Assembly: GCA_910584055.1 (NCBI GenBank)
Contig: CAJTZS010000022.1
Span: 6,771 to 70,770, forward strand
Reading direction: 5' to 3'
DNA: 64,000 nt
Source of the DNA: an uncultured Muribaculaceae bacterium
GTDB taxonomy: Bacteria > Bacteroidota > Bacteroidia > Bacteroidales > Muribaculaceae
A program made the position numbers and the translations under genes. How positions within the stretch are numbered: position 1 is the stretch's first letter; every line of letters begins with the position of its first letter. The notes beneath the pieces were generated by a model. It was not told the origin of the DNA and made no database searches. It saw only the letters and a list, made by a program, of their open reading frames with translations. Of the stretch, positions 9,801 to 18,933 are shown one piece after another.

Positions 9801-10103
9801 AAAGAATATTGGACACCCGAGAATCAAAGCGAATATTTTGGTCGCCTAATGGCCCAGGGTCCTACCGGCGCGACTGGCGTGAACCGAGTGATAAGCCGTA
9901 ATTTCTTACGTCTGAGCGATCTTACGTTCGGCTATACACTCCCAAAGAAATGGACGAGCAAGGCATTCATGGAGCGTGTGCGCGTCACATTCGGTATTAA
10001 GAATCTCTTCACAATCAATCCTCCGAAATGGAGCTACGGCGATCCCGAGAACTGGGGAGTCGGCAACCGCGTATTCAATTTCGGTATTAACGTAACATTC
10101 TAA
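6834..10103 (+). CDS. SusC/RagA-family TonB-dependent outer-membrane glycan transporter (no STN domain)
   Basis: 1089 residues. Signal peptide (1-23), a CarboxypepD-type beta-sandwich (about 27-110), the TonB-box region EDVVVIGYGSMKKKDLTG, a plug (about 115-235, LILDGMQF, AAIYGAKAANGVIIVTTKKG) and an outer-membrane barrel ending in the aromatic FNFGINVTF. It imports oligosaccharides captured by its SusD partner, which starts 10 nt downstream. Lack of an N-terminal STN domain fits control by the HTCS rather than by sigma/anti-sigma signalling, in contrast to the SusC at 26299. ATGAAAAAA start, preceded by a -7 box. Confidence 0.95.
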   Translation: MKKSISLVCLLFTWIFMMGAQAASAPRSVKGVVVDTEGEPLIGATVQVEGTSTGVSTDIDGNFVINVASGQTLLVSYVGYSPKKVKVTDSSADLRIELSLNEEMLEDVVVIGYGSMKKKDLTGAITQIDPNKIADSNPQTVQDILRGTAGLQVGYDSSAKGGGSLELRGKNSLGTKSDPLIILDGMQFYGELSEINPEDIKQIDILKDSSSAAIYGAKAANGVIIVTTKKGSNTGRPSVTLSANWGINTKSAYRKYYDADGYLAYRTDFYKRDTFGFDENGNYRDYQNGQKNAGYYDYPSEANLAKYGITLDQWMGYTSNGADESPRSVYGRRIGLDEEPLLFSNFLDDMSFNWFDYAFRTGLNQDYNVSLSGGTDKMNYYMSVGYMKNQGVVKGNDYNTLRASMRMSGKVTNWLEVGANVNFQHRSDGDQALHYSDDLQNPNIMKFSPYALPYDRETGEMLQFPMGGTNRFQPFRNEEFYYKYEKLEKGYMVLNSKFYVNLNLPFGITYQFNISPRYQYFWDRWFTSADLPDSNKADRGVNRGWGKRFDWSLNNTINWDYTFNDVHHVMVTLAQEAEDRKYWSDKIEARGFDPTDALGFHNTQNADKEISKFSTEDTHESADALLARAFYAYDDRYMITASVRRDGYSAFGAKYPHATFPSVALAWNFANEKFMQPISEIWSAGKLRLSWGKNGNRDLGNPYIALANLGSGQGMTMNYIDGNGKVVSDLKYLTMSRLSNENLRWEKTEAFNVGLDLGFFNNRLNLSADWYYKRTNDMVMKMALPGFSGFNEVATNIGRVDNTGIELSINSLNISNNILDWSTTFAFSYNKNKIVHIDYQMEDILDANGNVIGQKEKDNSSNGWFIGKSIEEIWDYDVIGIWQPSEAAEAAKYNQRPGDPKVANYYTEDDKVDPETGERTAVYNDKDKIFHGPKHAPFFLSMRNDFTLWKDFTISFTFYSKFGHKSASGEYRNADNPSDIITHGLNTYEKEYWTPENQSEYFGRLMAQGPTGATGVNRVISRNFLRLSDLTFGYTLPKKWTSKAFMERVRVTFGIKNLFTINPPKWSYGDPENWGVGNRVFNFGINVTF

Positions 10104-10113
10104 GCTTCCAGAA

Positions 10114-12177
10114 ATGAAATCATTATATAATAAAATCTGTAAAATTGCGGCTCCGGCCCTTATGGTGGCCATGCTTGCAAGTTGCTCCGACGATTTTCTG
10201 AAGCCGGATCCCATGTCGGAGTTCGAACCGGGAACGACGTTCTCCACCGAATCGGGTATCCAGGCAGCGATGGCCATCTGTGACCGTCATCTTGGCCGTA
10301 TGTTCATCAACATGGGCAACACCAACTCAATCGGTATGCTTTCTGATATGATGTTTTCCGAAACCACAGTCCATGCCAAGACCGATGACGGGACCATGAA
10401 GGCAGACTGGGCAGGCAACCTGACTCCCAACGGATGGATGCCGACGGGTAACAATTCAGGCGGCGAGCTCGGCTGGGTGTGGAACGACATGTGGGACCAC
10501 GTCAAATATGCCAACACCGTGCTGTCATATATAGACGGCGTTGAGGGAATGTCCCAGGATAAGAAAAATGAATACAAGGGGCGTGCGCTGTTTCACCGCG
10601 CCTGGGCTTATTACAACCTTACTTTCTGGTTCGGCAACCTGCCTCTTGTCACCACCCTTCCCAACGGACCCAAGCGTAATTATCTCTCCTGCCCGCAGAG
10701 TGAGATTATAAAGATGCTCGTAGAAGATTTGAAGAATGCTATCGAATGGGTTCCCGCTCAAAGCGAGATGTCGCTCTATGGTATGATCAACAAGGAGGCT
10801 TGCCGTCATCTTTATGTTAAGGTTCTCCTTGCCGACGGACAATATCGTGAGGCAGAGAATCAGGCTACGATACTCATAGCTCAGAGTGGCCTACAGTTGA
10901 TGAAACAGTCGTTCGGAACGAATGTAGCCGGCGGAGAACCGAATACCTGGCCCGTGACCCGTAACGTCATATGGGATCTTCACCGTCCGGAAAACAAGAT
11001 ACTCGCGGCCAACAGGGAATATATCCTTGGTTGGGTCAACGTTTCCGAGCAGGCATTCCAGTCGATGCCCTGGGCGCGTGTGCTTGGCCCCCATTTCTGC
11101 GGCAACATAATCACCCCTGACGGAATAGAAGGGAATGCCCTTGACCGCTACGCGCGAAACAACGGCGATTATGATATCAATGTGGACTGGTTGCGAGCAA
11201 CAGGCCGCGGTATCGGTGTAACGCGTCCTACGGACTGGGCGCAGCGCACATTGTGGGTTTATCCCGGCCATGACAATAATGAGGAGGACCTTCAGGACCT
11301 CCGCCACAACCCTTCGGTTGGAAACTGGCTGCGCATGGAAGACATGAAATACAACAGTGCCAACATGAGAAAGGGTAATTCCAAGTATTACGGCAAGAAC
11401 CTCGTGCTCTATGCCCCCGAAGACGTATTCGATAAAAGAGGCAGAAAAGTACGCACCAAAGGTCAGATTCTTTGCTCAGATACCATCCGCTCATGGTTCG
11501 ATATCCCTTATTACAAGACCTACCTTCTTGACAAGAAAGCTGAAGACAATCTGGGCGCAAACGATTTCCAGGGCGCGTCGCTTGGCGCAAACGGTAACTG
11601 CTACATCTACCGTCTTGCAGAGACATATCTTCTTCGCGCCGAGGCTAAGCTCTATCAGGGTAACGCCGGAGGGGCAGCGGAGGATGTCAATGAAGTGCGT
11701 CGCCGCGCGAATGCCAAATACATGTATCCTACCGTTAACATAGGCGACATCATGGACGAGCGTGCCCGCGAGCTCTACATGGAAGAATTCCGTAAAGCGG
11801 AGCTTACCCGCGTATCGTTGATTCTCGCCAAGACCGGTATAGCCGATGAATGGGGCAATACTTACGACCTCAATACCTGGGACAAGCAGGAAGGACAGGA
11901 TCTTTCCGGCGGCAGCTATTGGTATCAACGCCTTGTTCACCATTCATTCTATAACAATCCGCAATTCAACAACGGAGTGGTTTCTTCGGGCAGCAAGAGC
12001 GAGATTCGCTATAAGATGGATAAGCACAACCTCTATTGGCCGATTCCAAATTGGGCGCATACAGGCAACAACGAGGCTCAGCTCTGGCAAAACTATGGCT
12101 ATGACGGCTATGACCCCAACTGCAAGATGTGGACAACATGGCAGGAGGCCGATGCGGATGCCCGGACTGCTAATTGA
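10114..12177 (+). CDS. SusD/RagB-family surface glycan-binding lipoprotein
   Basis: 687 residues with a lipoprotein signal (VAMLASC, lipidated Cys24) and SusD-type features: an N-terminal helical repeat region beginning DDFLKPDP and a C-terminal domain with LAETYLLRAEAKLYQGN, VNEVRRRA and the ARELYMEEFRKAELTR signature. It caps the SusC barrel and binds the target glycan at the surface. It is larger than many SusD proteins. A terminator hairpin follows (12208-12256), so the HTCS gene downstream probably uses its own promoter. Confidence 0.95.
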   Translation: MKSLYNKICKIAAPALMVAMLASCSDDFLKPDPMSEFEPGTTFSTESGIQAAMAICDRHLGRMFINMGNTNSIGMLSDMMFSETTVHAKTDDGTMKADWAGNLTPNGWMPTGNNSGGELGWVWNDMWDHVKYANTVLSYIDGVEGMSQDKKNEYKGRALFHRAWAYYNLTFWFGNLPLVTTLPNGPKRNYLSCPQSEIIKMLVEDLKNAIEWVPAQSEMSLYGMINKEACRHLYVKVLLADGQYREAENQATILIAQSGLQLMKQSFGTNVAGGEPNTWPVTRNVIWDLHRPENKILAANREYILGWVNVSEQAFQSMPWARVLGPHFCGNIITPDGIEGNALDRYARNNGDYDINVDWLRATGRGIGVTRPTDWAQRTLWVYPGHDNNEEDLQDLRHNPSVGNWLRMEDMKYNSANMRKGNSKYYGKNLVLYAPEDVFDKRGRKVRTKGQILCSDTIRSWFDIPYYKTYLLDKKAEDNLGANDFQGASLGANGNCYIYRLAETYLLRAEAKLYQGNAGGAAEDVNEVRRRANAKYMYPTVNIGDIMDERARELYMEEFRKAELTRVSLILAKTGIADEWGNTYDLNTWDKQEGQDLSGGSYWYQRLVHHSFYNNPQFNNGVVSSGSKSEIRYKMDKHNLYWPIPNWAHTGNNEAQLWQNYGYDGYDPNCKMWTTWQEADADARTAN

Positions 12178-12207
12178 TAATAAATTGATATACTGATAAT
12201 TTATGAT

Positions 12208-12256
12208 ATCCGGGTCCTCGCAAGTCCATAAGGTCTGTGTGAGACCCGGATTTTTT
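12208..12256 (+). terminator. Intrinsic terminator after susD
   Basis: 9-bp stem ATCCGGGTC/GACCCGGAT (12208-12216 with 12243-12251) and a T-run to 12256. The 26-nt loop is long. Confidence 0.75.
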
Positions 12257-12299
12257 AACAACTTCTGCAGGTAAAGGATGGGAATAAAGGAAAAATTCG

Positions 12300-12307
12300 T
12301 ATATTTG
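12300..12307 (+). promoter_or_regulatory. Promoter -7 box for the HTCS gene
   Basis: TATATTTG matches TAnnTTTG 30 nt before ATG 12338 and follows the susD terminator, so the regulator appears separately expressed. The -33 box is weak. Confidence 0.5.
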
Positions 12308-12337
12308 TAACCGACTAACCTGAACAATACATTGACC

Positions 12338-15300
12338 ATGACTCTTATCGCTTTTATCCTGTTTCTGGCATTGTCGTTGTCTGCATCGGCTGCCACATTC
12401 CCTGTGAATCTTCCGGAGCATATCGGATTGAACAAGGGGCTTACCACTACGTATGTCTCATATGTGGCGCAGGATAACCGGGGCATCATATGGGTCGGGT
12501 CCGACAGCGGGCTGTTCCGGTTTGACGGACATTCCTTCAAGCTCTACACCAAGGAGGGTCAAGGACTTCCCGGCAATACCGTTTCCGCCCTCTATCATGA
12601 CCCTGCCTCCGACAAGCTATGGGTCGGAACAAAAAATGGGATAGGAAGGATAGACTGTGCTACCGGGAAGGTGGAGAATGTCGAAAATATAGATAATAAG
12701 GATATTTTCAACGTTACAGACATATGTCGCGCCGCCGACGGAGGAATCTGGATTGCTAACCATTATCACACTATTTTGCATCTGTCTCCTTCGGGGGAAT
12801 CTACCGTGTATTCGGACAAGGATATCTGCGGTCTTCCCGAATCGGTTGTCTCTTTGGCAGACGACGGTAAGGGGCGGCTGATAATAGCCCATAACACGGA
12901 AGGGATTTCCGTCCTCGACATTGCAACGCGCAAGGTCAGGAATTACAGGCATATACCCGGAAAGCCAAATGGCATTCCAAAGGGTACAATCCATTCGGTA
13001 AGGATCGACTCCCATAAGAACATATGGCTCGCTTCCAATCACGGCCTTTCGCTGTTTATTCCCGAGCGGGAGGTGTTTCACACATTTCTGAACAATCCGG
13101 CAAATCCACACTCCATCGCCGGTGACCATGTGTTTTCGATAAATGAAGACGATTCCGGTCGGATATGGGTTGGGTGCGATATGGGGCGCATCAGCGTCTT
13201 CAATCCTGGAGACCTGACGGCCGGGACCCCGGAAAATTTGCGGTTCACCAATATAATGCTCGGACAGGCTGAAGGGAGAGGTATCAGCAATGGCAATGTA
13301 AGGTCGATATTTGAGGACTCGTTCGGGAATGTCTGGATATGCAATTATGGTTCCGGGCTGGAGTTCGTCAGCCATCTTACCCCTCCGTTCCGGACTCTGC
13401 CGTATTTCAGTGCAGGTACAGAGGGTTTTGACAATAAAGTCATATGGTCCGTGTTCACGGACACCGACGGTACGACATTGCTCGGCGGAACGAATTCCGT
13501 AGGCCTGTACCGGAACGGCAAGGTGGAAGGCTCCATATGTTTCGACAGAGGGCAGACACATCCCTTCGCACGGGTCACGACCTTAGGGCGCGCCGGAGAT
13601 GAGCTTCTTGTCGGGCTTTACGATGACGGATTGTTCCGGCTCGACCGTAGTACGCGCAGTCTCGAGAAAATACCTCTCGATCGTCCCGACATAGGAATCA
13701 ACGTAATTTTCAATGATCCGTCAGGCGGCACACTTATCGGTTGTTCAGAAGGGATACTGAGATATGAGGATGGCAATGCCGATTTTCTGACCGATGCCGA
13801 CAGGATTCTCAAGGGTATATCCGTGACAGGGCTTGTGCGGGATAAGAGAGACAGGCTTTGGGTGGGAACCTACGGAAACGGAGTGTTCATATTTGACGGG
13901 ACTTTTTCCAAGGGGTTGCATCTACATCCCCGTTTGTTTAAAAGCGGTACAGTCAAGAGCCTTTATGCGGATTCGAGGGGATGGATATGGATTCTTACCA
14001 ATATATCGCTCTGCGTGGTGAAGAATCCGGAGAGGGGGACGAAGGTTGTGCGCCTGACCGACCCGTCGGTCGAGCATGTCGGCGACATGCGGGCCATGAC
14101 AGAAGACAAGAGCGGTAATATGTGGTTTTCCTCTGACTCCGGTCTGTATGTCTGGTTTTGCGACACCAGGGAATTCAAGACATTCCCGTCGGAGTTCGAG
14201 TTGCCGAATTTCAATGACAGGGCCGTGGCTCACAATAATGCGGGCGAGATTATATTCGGTGCACGCAACGGAGCATGTGCCTTCACTCCCGGTTTCACAC
14301 GTGATGAGATGCAATGCGGCAAGGTTGATATCGTGGAATGTCTGAGTCTGGACCATAATGACAACGATGTAAAATCCGAGAATATTTATGTTCCGGGAGA
14401 TGAAATAAAGATCAGTCACGATTCATCTATACAGATTGTATTTTCTGTTGCGGATTATGCGCAGGCGTCACTTCTGGAATATGCCGTGATGCTTGAGGGG
14501 ATAGATTCCGACTGGAGTCTCCCGATGCGCGAAAATCATGTGAGCTATCGAAACCTGCCTCCCGGGAAGTATGAATTCAAGGTGAGGGCCCGCCTCCCGA
14601 ATGAGAAATGGGATCAGGCAAATTTCGCCTCTGTGGGAATACGGGTGAGTCCACCGGTATGGAATACGTGGTGGGCAATCATGATTTACCTCGCCTTGAT
14701 TGCGGCTTGTGTGATTATATGGATAAAATATTATAAACGCCGTCTCAACCGCAGGTCGCTGATCGAAACGGAGAGGAAAAAAGATCTCGGAGAGATGGAG
14801 CTTAACGAGGAGCGCCTCAGGTTCTATACAAACATAACTCACGAACTCCGCACTCCGCTCACCCTCATCATCGGTCCTTTGGAAGACCTTGTGACCGATG
14901 AAGAAGTGCCTCCGAAATTCAAGGATAAAATAAGGATTATCCACGACAGCACGTTGAGGCTCCTCAACCTTATCAATCAGCTCCTTGAATTCCGGAAGAC
15001 TGAAACACAAAACAGGAAACTTAACGTTTCACGCCGCAATCTTGCGGCATTGGTGACAGAGATCGGACTCCGTTACAAAGAATTGAACCGCAATAGCGGG
15101 GTCAGGTATGTGATCGATGTCAAGGATGACGGTAGTGAGATATATTTCGATACGGATATCATAACTACCATATTGAACAACCTGCTGAGCAATGCCGTAA
15201 AATACACGCCGGAAGGATCGATAACCCTTTCGCTGAAGCATACTGAGGAGGGGGACAATAAATATGTGTGCATATCGGTGGCCGATACCGGCTATGGTAT

Positions 15301-16450
15301 CGAGCCGGATGCATTACCTCATATCTTCGACAGGTATTATCAGGCAAAGGGTAAGCATCAGGCTTCTGGAACGGGAATCGGGCTTGCTCTTGTCAAATCG
15401 CTCTCAGACCTTCACGGCGGGATACTCGAAGTGGAGAGTACGCCCGGAAAGGGTACTGTCTTCACGCTAAAACTGATTGAGGACAACACATATCCCGATG
15501 CATTGCATAGCGATTCCGAGTCCGTGGTTTCTCCCTCGGAACCGGTGTCGGATGTTTCTGAGGAGATTGATTCCAGGGCGACTGTGCTCGTGGTGGAGGA
15601 CAATGCCGACATCCGTGAATATATTTCAAGTTCGTTGGGGAAAACGTTCCGTGTCATAGAGGCTGCAAACGGTCAAGAAGGCTTGAATGCGGCAATGGAG
15701 AATAATCCGGACATTATTGTATCAGACCTGATGATGCCGGTGATGGATGGTCTTGAAATGCTCTCCAAAGTCAAGGGGGATATCCGTACAAGCCATATTC
15801 CGGTGGTGTTGCTGACAGCAAAGGATTCGTTGCAGGATAAGGAAAAGGGGTATGATTGCGGGGCGGATTCGTATCTGACGAAGCCATTCTCGGCTAAGCT
15901 GTTGAAGAGTCGCATTCATAATATATTGTCCATGCGGAGTAAATTGGCTTCAAGGCTTACAGCCGTTCCTTCTTCTGTGCCGGAAAAGGTGATTGTCAAT
16001 GAACTTCCGGATGAAAACGCCACTGCCGGTGAAATTAAACTTGGAAAATTTGACCGCGAATTTCTGGAGAAATTTACAAGGTTGGTTGAGGAAAACCTTA
16101 CGAATCCGGATCTCGACATGCCATTTATGCAGGACAACCTGAACATGAGCCATTCCACACTTTACCGCAAGGTGAAGGGGTTGACAGGTTTGTCGGGGAA
16201 AGAGTTTATCCGCAAGCTGCGTTTGCGTCATGTGGTGGAACTGCTTGCCGACGGGTGTCAGGTGTCGGAAGCCGCATATGAGAGCGGTTTCAACGACATG
16301 GGATATTTCAGGAGCTGCTTCAAGGAGGAATATGGAATGTCGCCTTCCTCCTATGCAAAAAAATTGAAGGCGGATTTAATGTCCAAAATAGGAAATACCC
16401 CCCCATTTAGATTTATAACATTGATAATCAATAAATTAATAAACAAATAG
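12338..16450 (+). CDS. Hybrid two-component system (HTCS) sensor/regulator of locus A
   Basis: About 1370 residues. Signal peptide, periplasmic two-propeller sensor made of Reg_prop repeats (GIIWVGSDSGLFRFDG, KLWVGTKNGIGRID, RLWVGTYGNGVFIFDG), Y_Y_Y domain (about 690-770), one membrane segment (about 777-800), HisKA with His835 in HELRTPLT, HATPase (NNLLSNAVKYTPEG, GTGIGLALVKSL), a receiver with Asp1130 in SDLMMPVMDG and Lys in TKPF, and a C-terminal AraC-type helix-turn-helix. It senses a glycan fragment in the periplasm and activates the locus genes. I use ATG 12338; a TTG two codons earlier (12332) is possible. A run of seven C (16398-16404) lies in the non-conserved tail, so slippage there would alter only the last residues. 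Confidence 0.95.
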   Translation: MTLIAFILFLALSLSASAATFPVNLPEHIGLNKGLTTTYVSYVAQDNRGIIWVGSDSGLFRFDGHSFKLYTKEGQGLPGNTVSALYHDPASDKLWVGTKNGIGRIDCATGKVENVENIDNKDIFNVTDICRAADGGIWIANHYHTILHLSPSGESTVYSDKDICGLPESVVSLADDGKGRLIIAHNTEGISVLDIATRKVRNYRHIPGKPNGIPKGTIHSVRIDSHKNIWLASNHGLSLFIPEREVFHTFLNNPANPHSIAGDHVFSINEDDSGRIWVGCDMGRISVFNPGDLTAGTPENLRFTNIMLGQAEGRGISNGNVRSIFEDSFGNVWICNYGSGLEFVSHLTPPFRTLPYFSAGTEGFDNKVIWSVFTDTDGTTLLGGTNSVGLYRNGKVEGSICFDRGQTHPFARVTTLGRAGDELLVGLYDDGLFRLDRSTRSLEKIPLDRPDIGINVIFNDPSGGTLIGCSEGILRYEDGNADFLTDADRILKGISVTGLVRDKRDRLWVGTYGNGVFIFDGTFSKGLHLHPRLFKSGTVKSLYADSRGWIWILTNISLCVVKNPERGTKVVRLTDPSVEHVGDMRAMTEDKSGNMWFSSDSGLYVWFCDTREFKTFPSEFELPNFNDRAVAHNNAGEIIFGARNGACAFTPGFTRDEMQCGKVDIVECLSLDHNDNDVKSENIYVPGDEIKISHDSSIQIVFSVADYAQASLLEYAVMLEGIDSDWSLPMRENHVSYRNLPPGKYEFKVRARLPNEKWDQANFASVGIRVSPPVWNTWWAIMIYLALIAACVIIWIKYYKRRLNRRSLIETERKKDLGEMELNEERLRFYTNITHELRTPLTLIIGPLEDLVTDEEVPPKFKDKIRIIHDSTLRLLNLINQLLEFRKTETQNRKLNVSRRNLAALVTEIGLRYKELNRNSGVRYVIDVKDDGSEIYFDTDIITTILNNLLSNAVKYTPEGSITLSLKHTEEGDNKYVCISVADTGYGIEPDALPHIFDRYYQAKGKHQASGTGIGLALVKSLSDLHGGILEVESTPGKGTVFTLKLIEDNTYPDALHSDSESVVSPSEPVSDVSEEIDSRATVLVVEDNADIREYISSSLGKTFRVIEAANGQEGLNAAMENNPDIIVSDLMMPVMDGLEMLSKVKGDIRTSHIPVVLLTAKDSLQDKEKGYDCGADSYLTKPFSAKLLKSRIHNILSMRSKLASRLTAVPSSVPEKVIVNELPDENATAGEIKLGKFDREFLEKFTRLVEENLTNPDLDMPFMQDNLNMSHSTLYRKVKGLTGLSGKEFIRKLRLRHVVELLADGCQVSEAAYESGFNDMGYFRSCFKEEYGMSPSSYAKKLKADLMSKIGNTPPFRFITLIINKLINK

Positions 16451-16456
16451 ATAAAT

Positions 16457-18784
16457 ATGAACATAATTTGCAAATCATTAATCGTCTCAGGAATTTTGAC
16501 GATGGTTCCTGTGGTGGCAATGGCTAAGCCTTTCGATGATGTCAAGGAAGCGAAGGAAGTCAGGGCTATGATTGACAAGGTGAACACTAATTGGCAGAAA
16601 AACAACAAGTCGGAGAAATGGCCTTTCTGGCACGTGGCTGCCTATCATACGGGTAACATGGAGGCTTATAGGCTTACGGGCAATCCGGAATATCTTGATT
16701 ATTCTCTGGCGTGGGCGGAACATAATGACTGGAAGGGAGCCAAAAGCAAAGACAAGTCAAAATGGAAATATAGTTACGGCGAAACCGATGAGCATGTGCT
16801 TTTCGGAGACTGGCAGATATGTTTCCAGACATATGCCGACCTTTACAACATCCTTCCGGATGACAAGCGTATCCGCAGGGCTAAGGAGGTGATGGAATAT
16901 CAGATGTCTACACCGAATAATGATTACTGGTGGTGGGCCGACGGTCTGTATATGGTGATGCCTGTTATGACCAAGATGCACAAGATTACCGGTAATGCTA
17001 AATATCTCGACAAACTATATGAGTATATTCTGGTCAGTGACAGCATAATGCTTGACAAAGAGACCGGGCTTTATTTCCGCGATGGCAAATATGTCTATCC
17101 CAAACATAAGAGCGTCAATGGGAAAAAAGATTTCTGGGCTCGTGGCGACGGATGGGTGCTTGCCGGGTTGGCGAAGGTTCTTGCCGATCTTCCTGCGGAA
17201 TATAAGCACCGAGATTTCTTCGAGAAAAAATACGTGAAGCTTGCGGATGCCGTGGTCGACTGTCAGCAGCCGGAGGGTTATTGGACGCGCTCCATGCTTG
17301 ATCCTGAGCATGCACCGGGTCCGGAAACCAGCGGCACAGCGTTCTTTACCTACGGTTTGCTCTGGGGAGTGAACAACGGTTACCTCAAAGATAGCAAATA
17401 TCTGGACGCCGCCCTCAAAGGTTGGAATTATCTGAAAACTATAGCACTTCAGAAAGACGGAAGCATAGGTTATGTGCAGCCGATAGGGGAGAAGGCTATA
17501 CCGGGACAGGTGGTGGATAAGAAATCTACAGCTGATTTCGGAGTAGGAGCTTTCCTTCTCGCGGCATGTGAATATGTAAGGTATCTGGAGAAAGGGATGA
17601 ATGCCGACAGGAAATACTGGACAGATCTCGCCTACAAGATAGCATATCCGGTGTTGAGCAATATGTCGGAAGGAAACCTTCAGAAGAATATGCTTGTGGA
17701 GGTTAGCCCCAACTGGGACGGACGAAACAAGAAAGTGACCTATATGGAAACGTTCGGACGCCTTATGGCAGGGATCGCTCCTTGGCTGGCTCTTCCCGAT
17801 GACGGGACAGAAGAAGGCAAACAACGCAGTGAATTGCGGGATATGGCCCTGAAGAGTTATGTTCATGCCGTTGATCCCGAAAGCCCCGACTATCTCGGAT
17901 GGCGCGGTCACGGTCAGGCGCTCGTCGATGCAGCGTATGTTGCCGAAAGTTTTATCCGCGCTTACGATGCCCTATGGAAACCACTTGATGAAACAACAAA
18001 ACAGCGCTATATAACGGAGTTTACTCAACTCCGCCACGTCGATCCTCCTTATACCAACTGGCTTCTTTTTTCATCCACGATTGAAAGTTTTCTTGCGAAA
18101 GTCGGTGCTCCCTATGATCAGTACCGTGTGAATTCGGCTATCCGCAAGACCGAAGAATGGTACACCGGCGACGGGTGGTATGCCGACGGCCCTGACTTTG
18201 CATTCGATTATTACAGCAGTTATGTTTTCCACCCGATGTATCTTGAGACGCTTCAGAACATGAAGGATGCGGGCGCATATACACGCATCCATTATAAGAA
18301 TTATTACAATCAGGCATTGCGCCGCGCCCAGAAATATGCAGTGGTGTTGGAGCGTTTGATCTCTCCGGAAGGGACTTTCCCGGTATTCGGGCGTTCGATA
18401 CCCTATCGCATGGCCACAATGCAGCCGTTAGCGTTGATGGCATGGTATGATAAACTTCCTTCCGGAATCACTCCCGGTCAGGTGCGGGCGGCGTTGACAG
18501 CCGTAATGCACAACATGTTTGACGGTAAGGAGAATTTCAATGAGAAGGATTTTCTTACAATCGGTTTCGCCGGGCGGCAACCCAATATCGCCGACTGGTA
18601 TACCAACAACGGCTCCCTTTATATGACCACACTGGCGTTCATGCCACTCGGTCTGCCCTCCACACATCCTTTCTGGAGCGATGCTCCCCAGGAGTGGACA
18701 AGCAAGAAGGCATGGAACGGCAAACCTTTCCCGAAGGACCACCATTGGCGCGGTGACAAGCAGAAGATGGGCGATTTGTTCTAA
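16457..18784 (+). CDS. GH105 unsaturated uronyl hydrolase fused to DUF2264/GH154 (candidate glucuronidase)
   Basis: 775 residues with a signal peptide (1-23). Residues 30-380 are GH105-like: an alpha/alpha barrel with the catalytic-Asp motif WWWADGLYM (Asp162), WARGDGW (227-233) and ETSGTAFFTYGLLWG. GH105 enzymes remove unsaturated uronic acids left by polysaccharide lyases. Residues 385-775 carry DUF2264 features (METFGRLMAGIAPWL, DGWYADGPDFAFDYYSSY, TNNGSLYMTTLAFMPLGLP), the family numbered GH154, in which beta-glucuronidase activity is known. Both halves point to a uronic-acid-containing glycan. It starts 6 nt after the HTCS gene, so the two are co-transcribed. The assignment of both domains is firm; the substrate is inferred. 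Confidence 0.88.
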   Translation: MNIICKSLIVSGILTMVPVVAMAKPFDDVKEAKEVRAMIDKVNTNWQKNNKSEKWPFWHVAAYHTGNMEAYRLTGNPEYLDYSLAWAEHNDWKGAKSKDKSKWKYSYGETDEHVLFGDWQICFQTYADLYNILPDDKRIRRAKEVMEYQMSTPNNDYWWWADGLYMVMPVMTKMHKITGNAKYLDKLYEYILVSDSIMLDKETGLYFRDGKYVYPKHKSVNGKKDFWARGDGWVLAGLAKVLADLPAEYKHRDFFEKKYVKLADAVVDCQQPEGYWTRSMLDPEHAPGPETSGTAFFTYGLLWGVNNGYLKDSKYLDAALKGWNYLKTIALQKDGSIGYVQPIGEKAIPGQVVDKKSTADFGVGAFLLAACEYVRYLEKGMNADRKYWTDLAYKIAYPVLSNMSEGNLQKNMLVEVSPNWDGRNKKVTYMETFGRLMAGIAPWLALPDDGTEEGKQRSELRDMALKSYVHAVDPESPDYLGWRGHGQALVDAAYVAESFIRAYDALWKPLDETTKQRYITEFTQLRHVDPPYTNWLLFSSTIESFLAKVGAPYDQYRVNSAIRKTEEWYTGDGWYADGPDFAFDYYSSYVFHPMYLETLQNMKDAGAYTRIHYKNYYNQALRRAQKYAVVLERLISPEGTFPVFGRSIPYRMATMQPLALMAWYDKLPSGITPGQVRAALTAVMHNMFDGKENFNEKDFLTIGFAGRQPNIADWYTNNGSLYMTTLAFMPLGLPSTHPFWSDAPQEWTSKKAWNGKPFPKDHHWRGDKQKMGDLF

Positions 18785-18795
18785 ACGCGCATAAT

Positions 18796-18840
18796 AAAAT
18801 GCGGGCGGATGTACACCGGTGCATCCGCCCGCATTTTTTT
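18796..18840 (+). terminator. Intrinsic terminator at the end of locus A
   Basis: 16-bp perfect stem (18796-18811 with 18822-18837) and a T-run to 18840, directly after the GH105-GH154 stop. Confidence 0.92.
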
Positions 18841-18864
18841 GTGAAAAATTTTTGATGCACATTG

Positions 18865-18894
18865 ATGTGTAATTTGCGGTGTCGGTCGCCTTAT
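18865..18894 (+). promoter_or_regulatory. Candidate ECF-sigma promoter P1 (fimbrillin-sigma-FecR operon)
   Basis: ATGTGT (18865-18870), 14 nt, GTCGCCTTAT (18885-18894), 39 nt before ATG 18934. The same two boxes with the same spacing recur at 26229-26258 and 35395-35424. Two boxes at ECF-type spacing, upstream of the operon that encodes an ECF sigma factor, suggest an autoregulated promoter. Confidence 0.7.
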
Positions 18895-18933
18895 TGATAA
18901 AACTTTATTAACTAACCTCCTTAAAATCGACTG

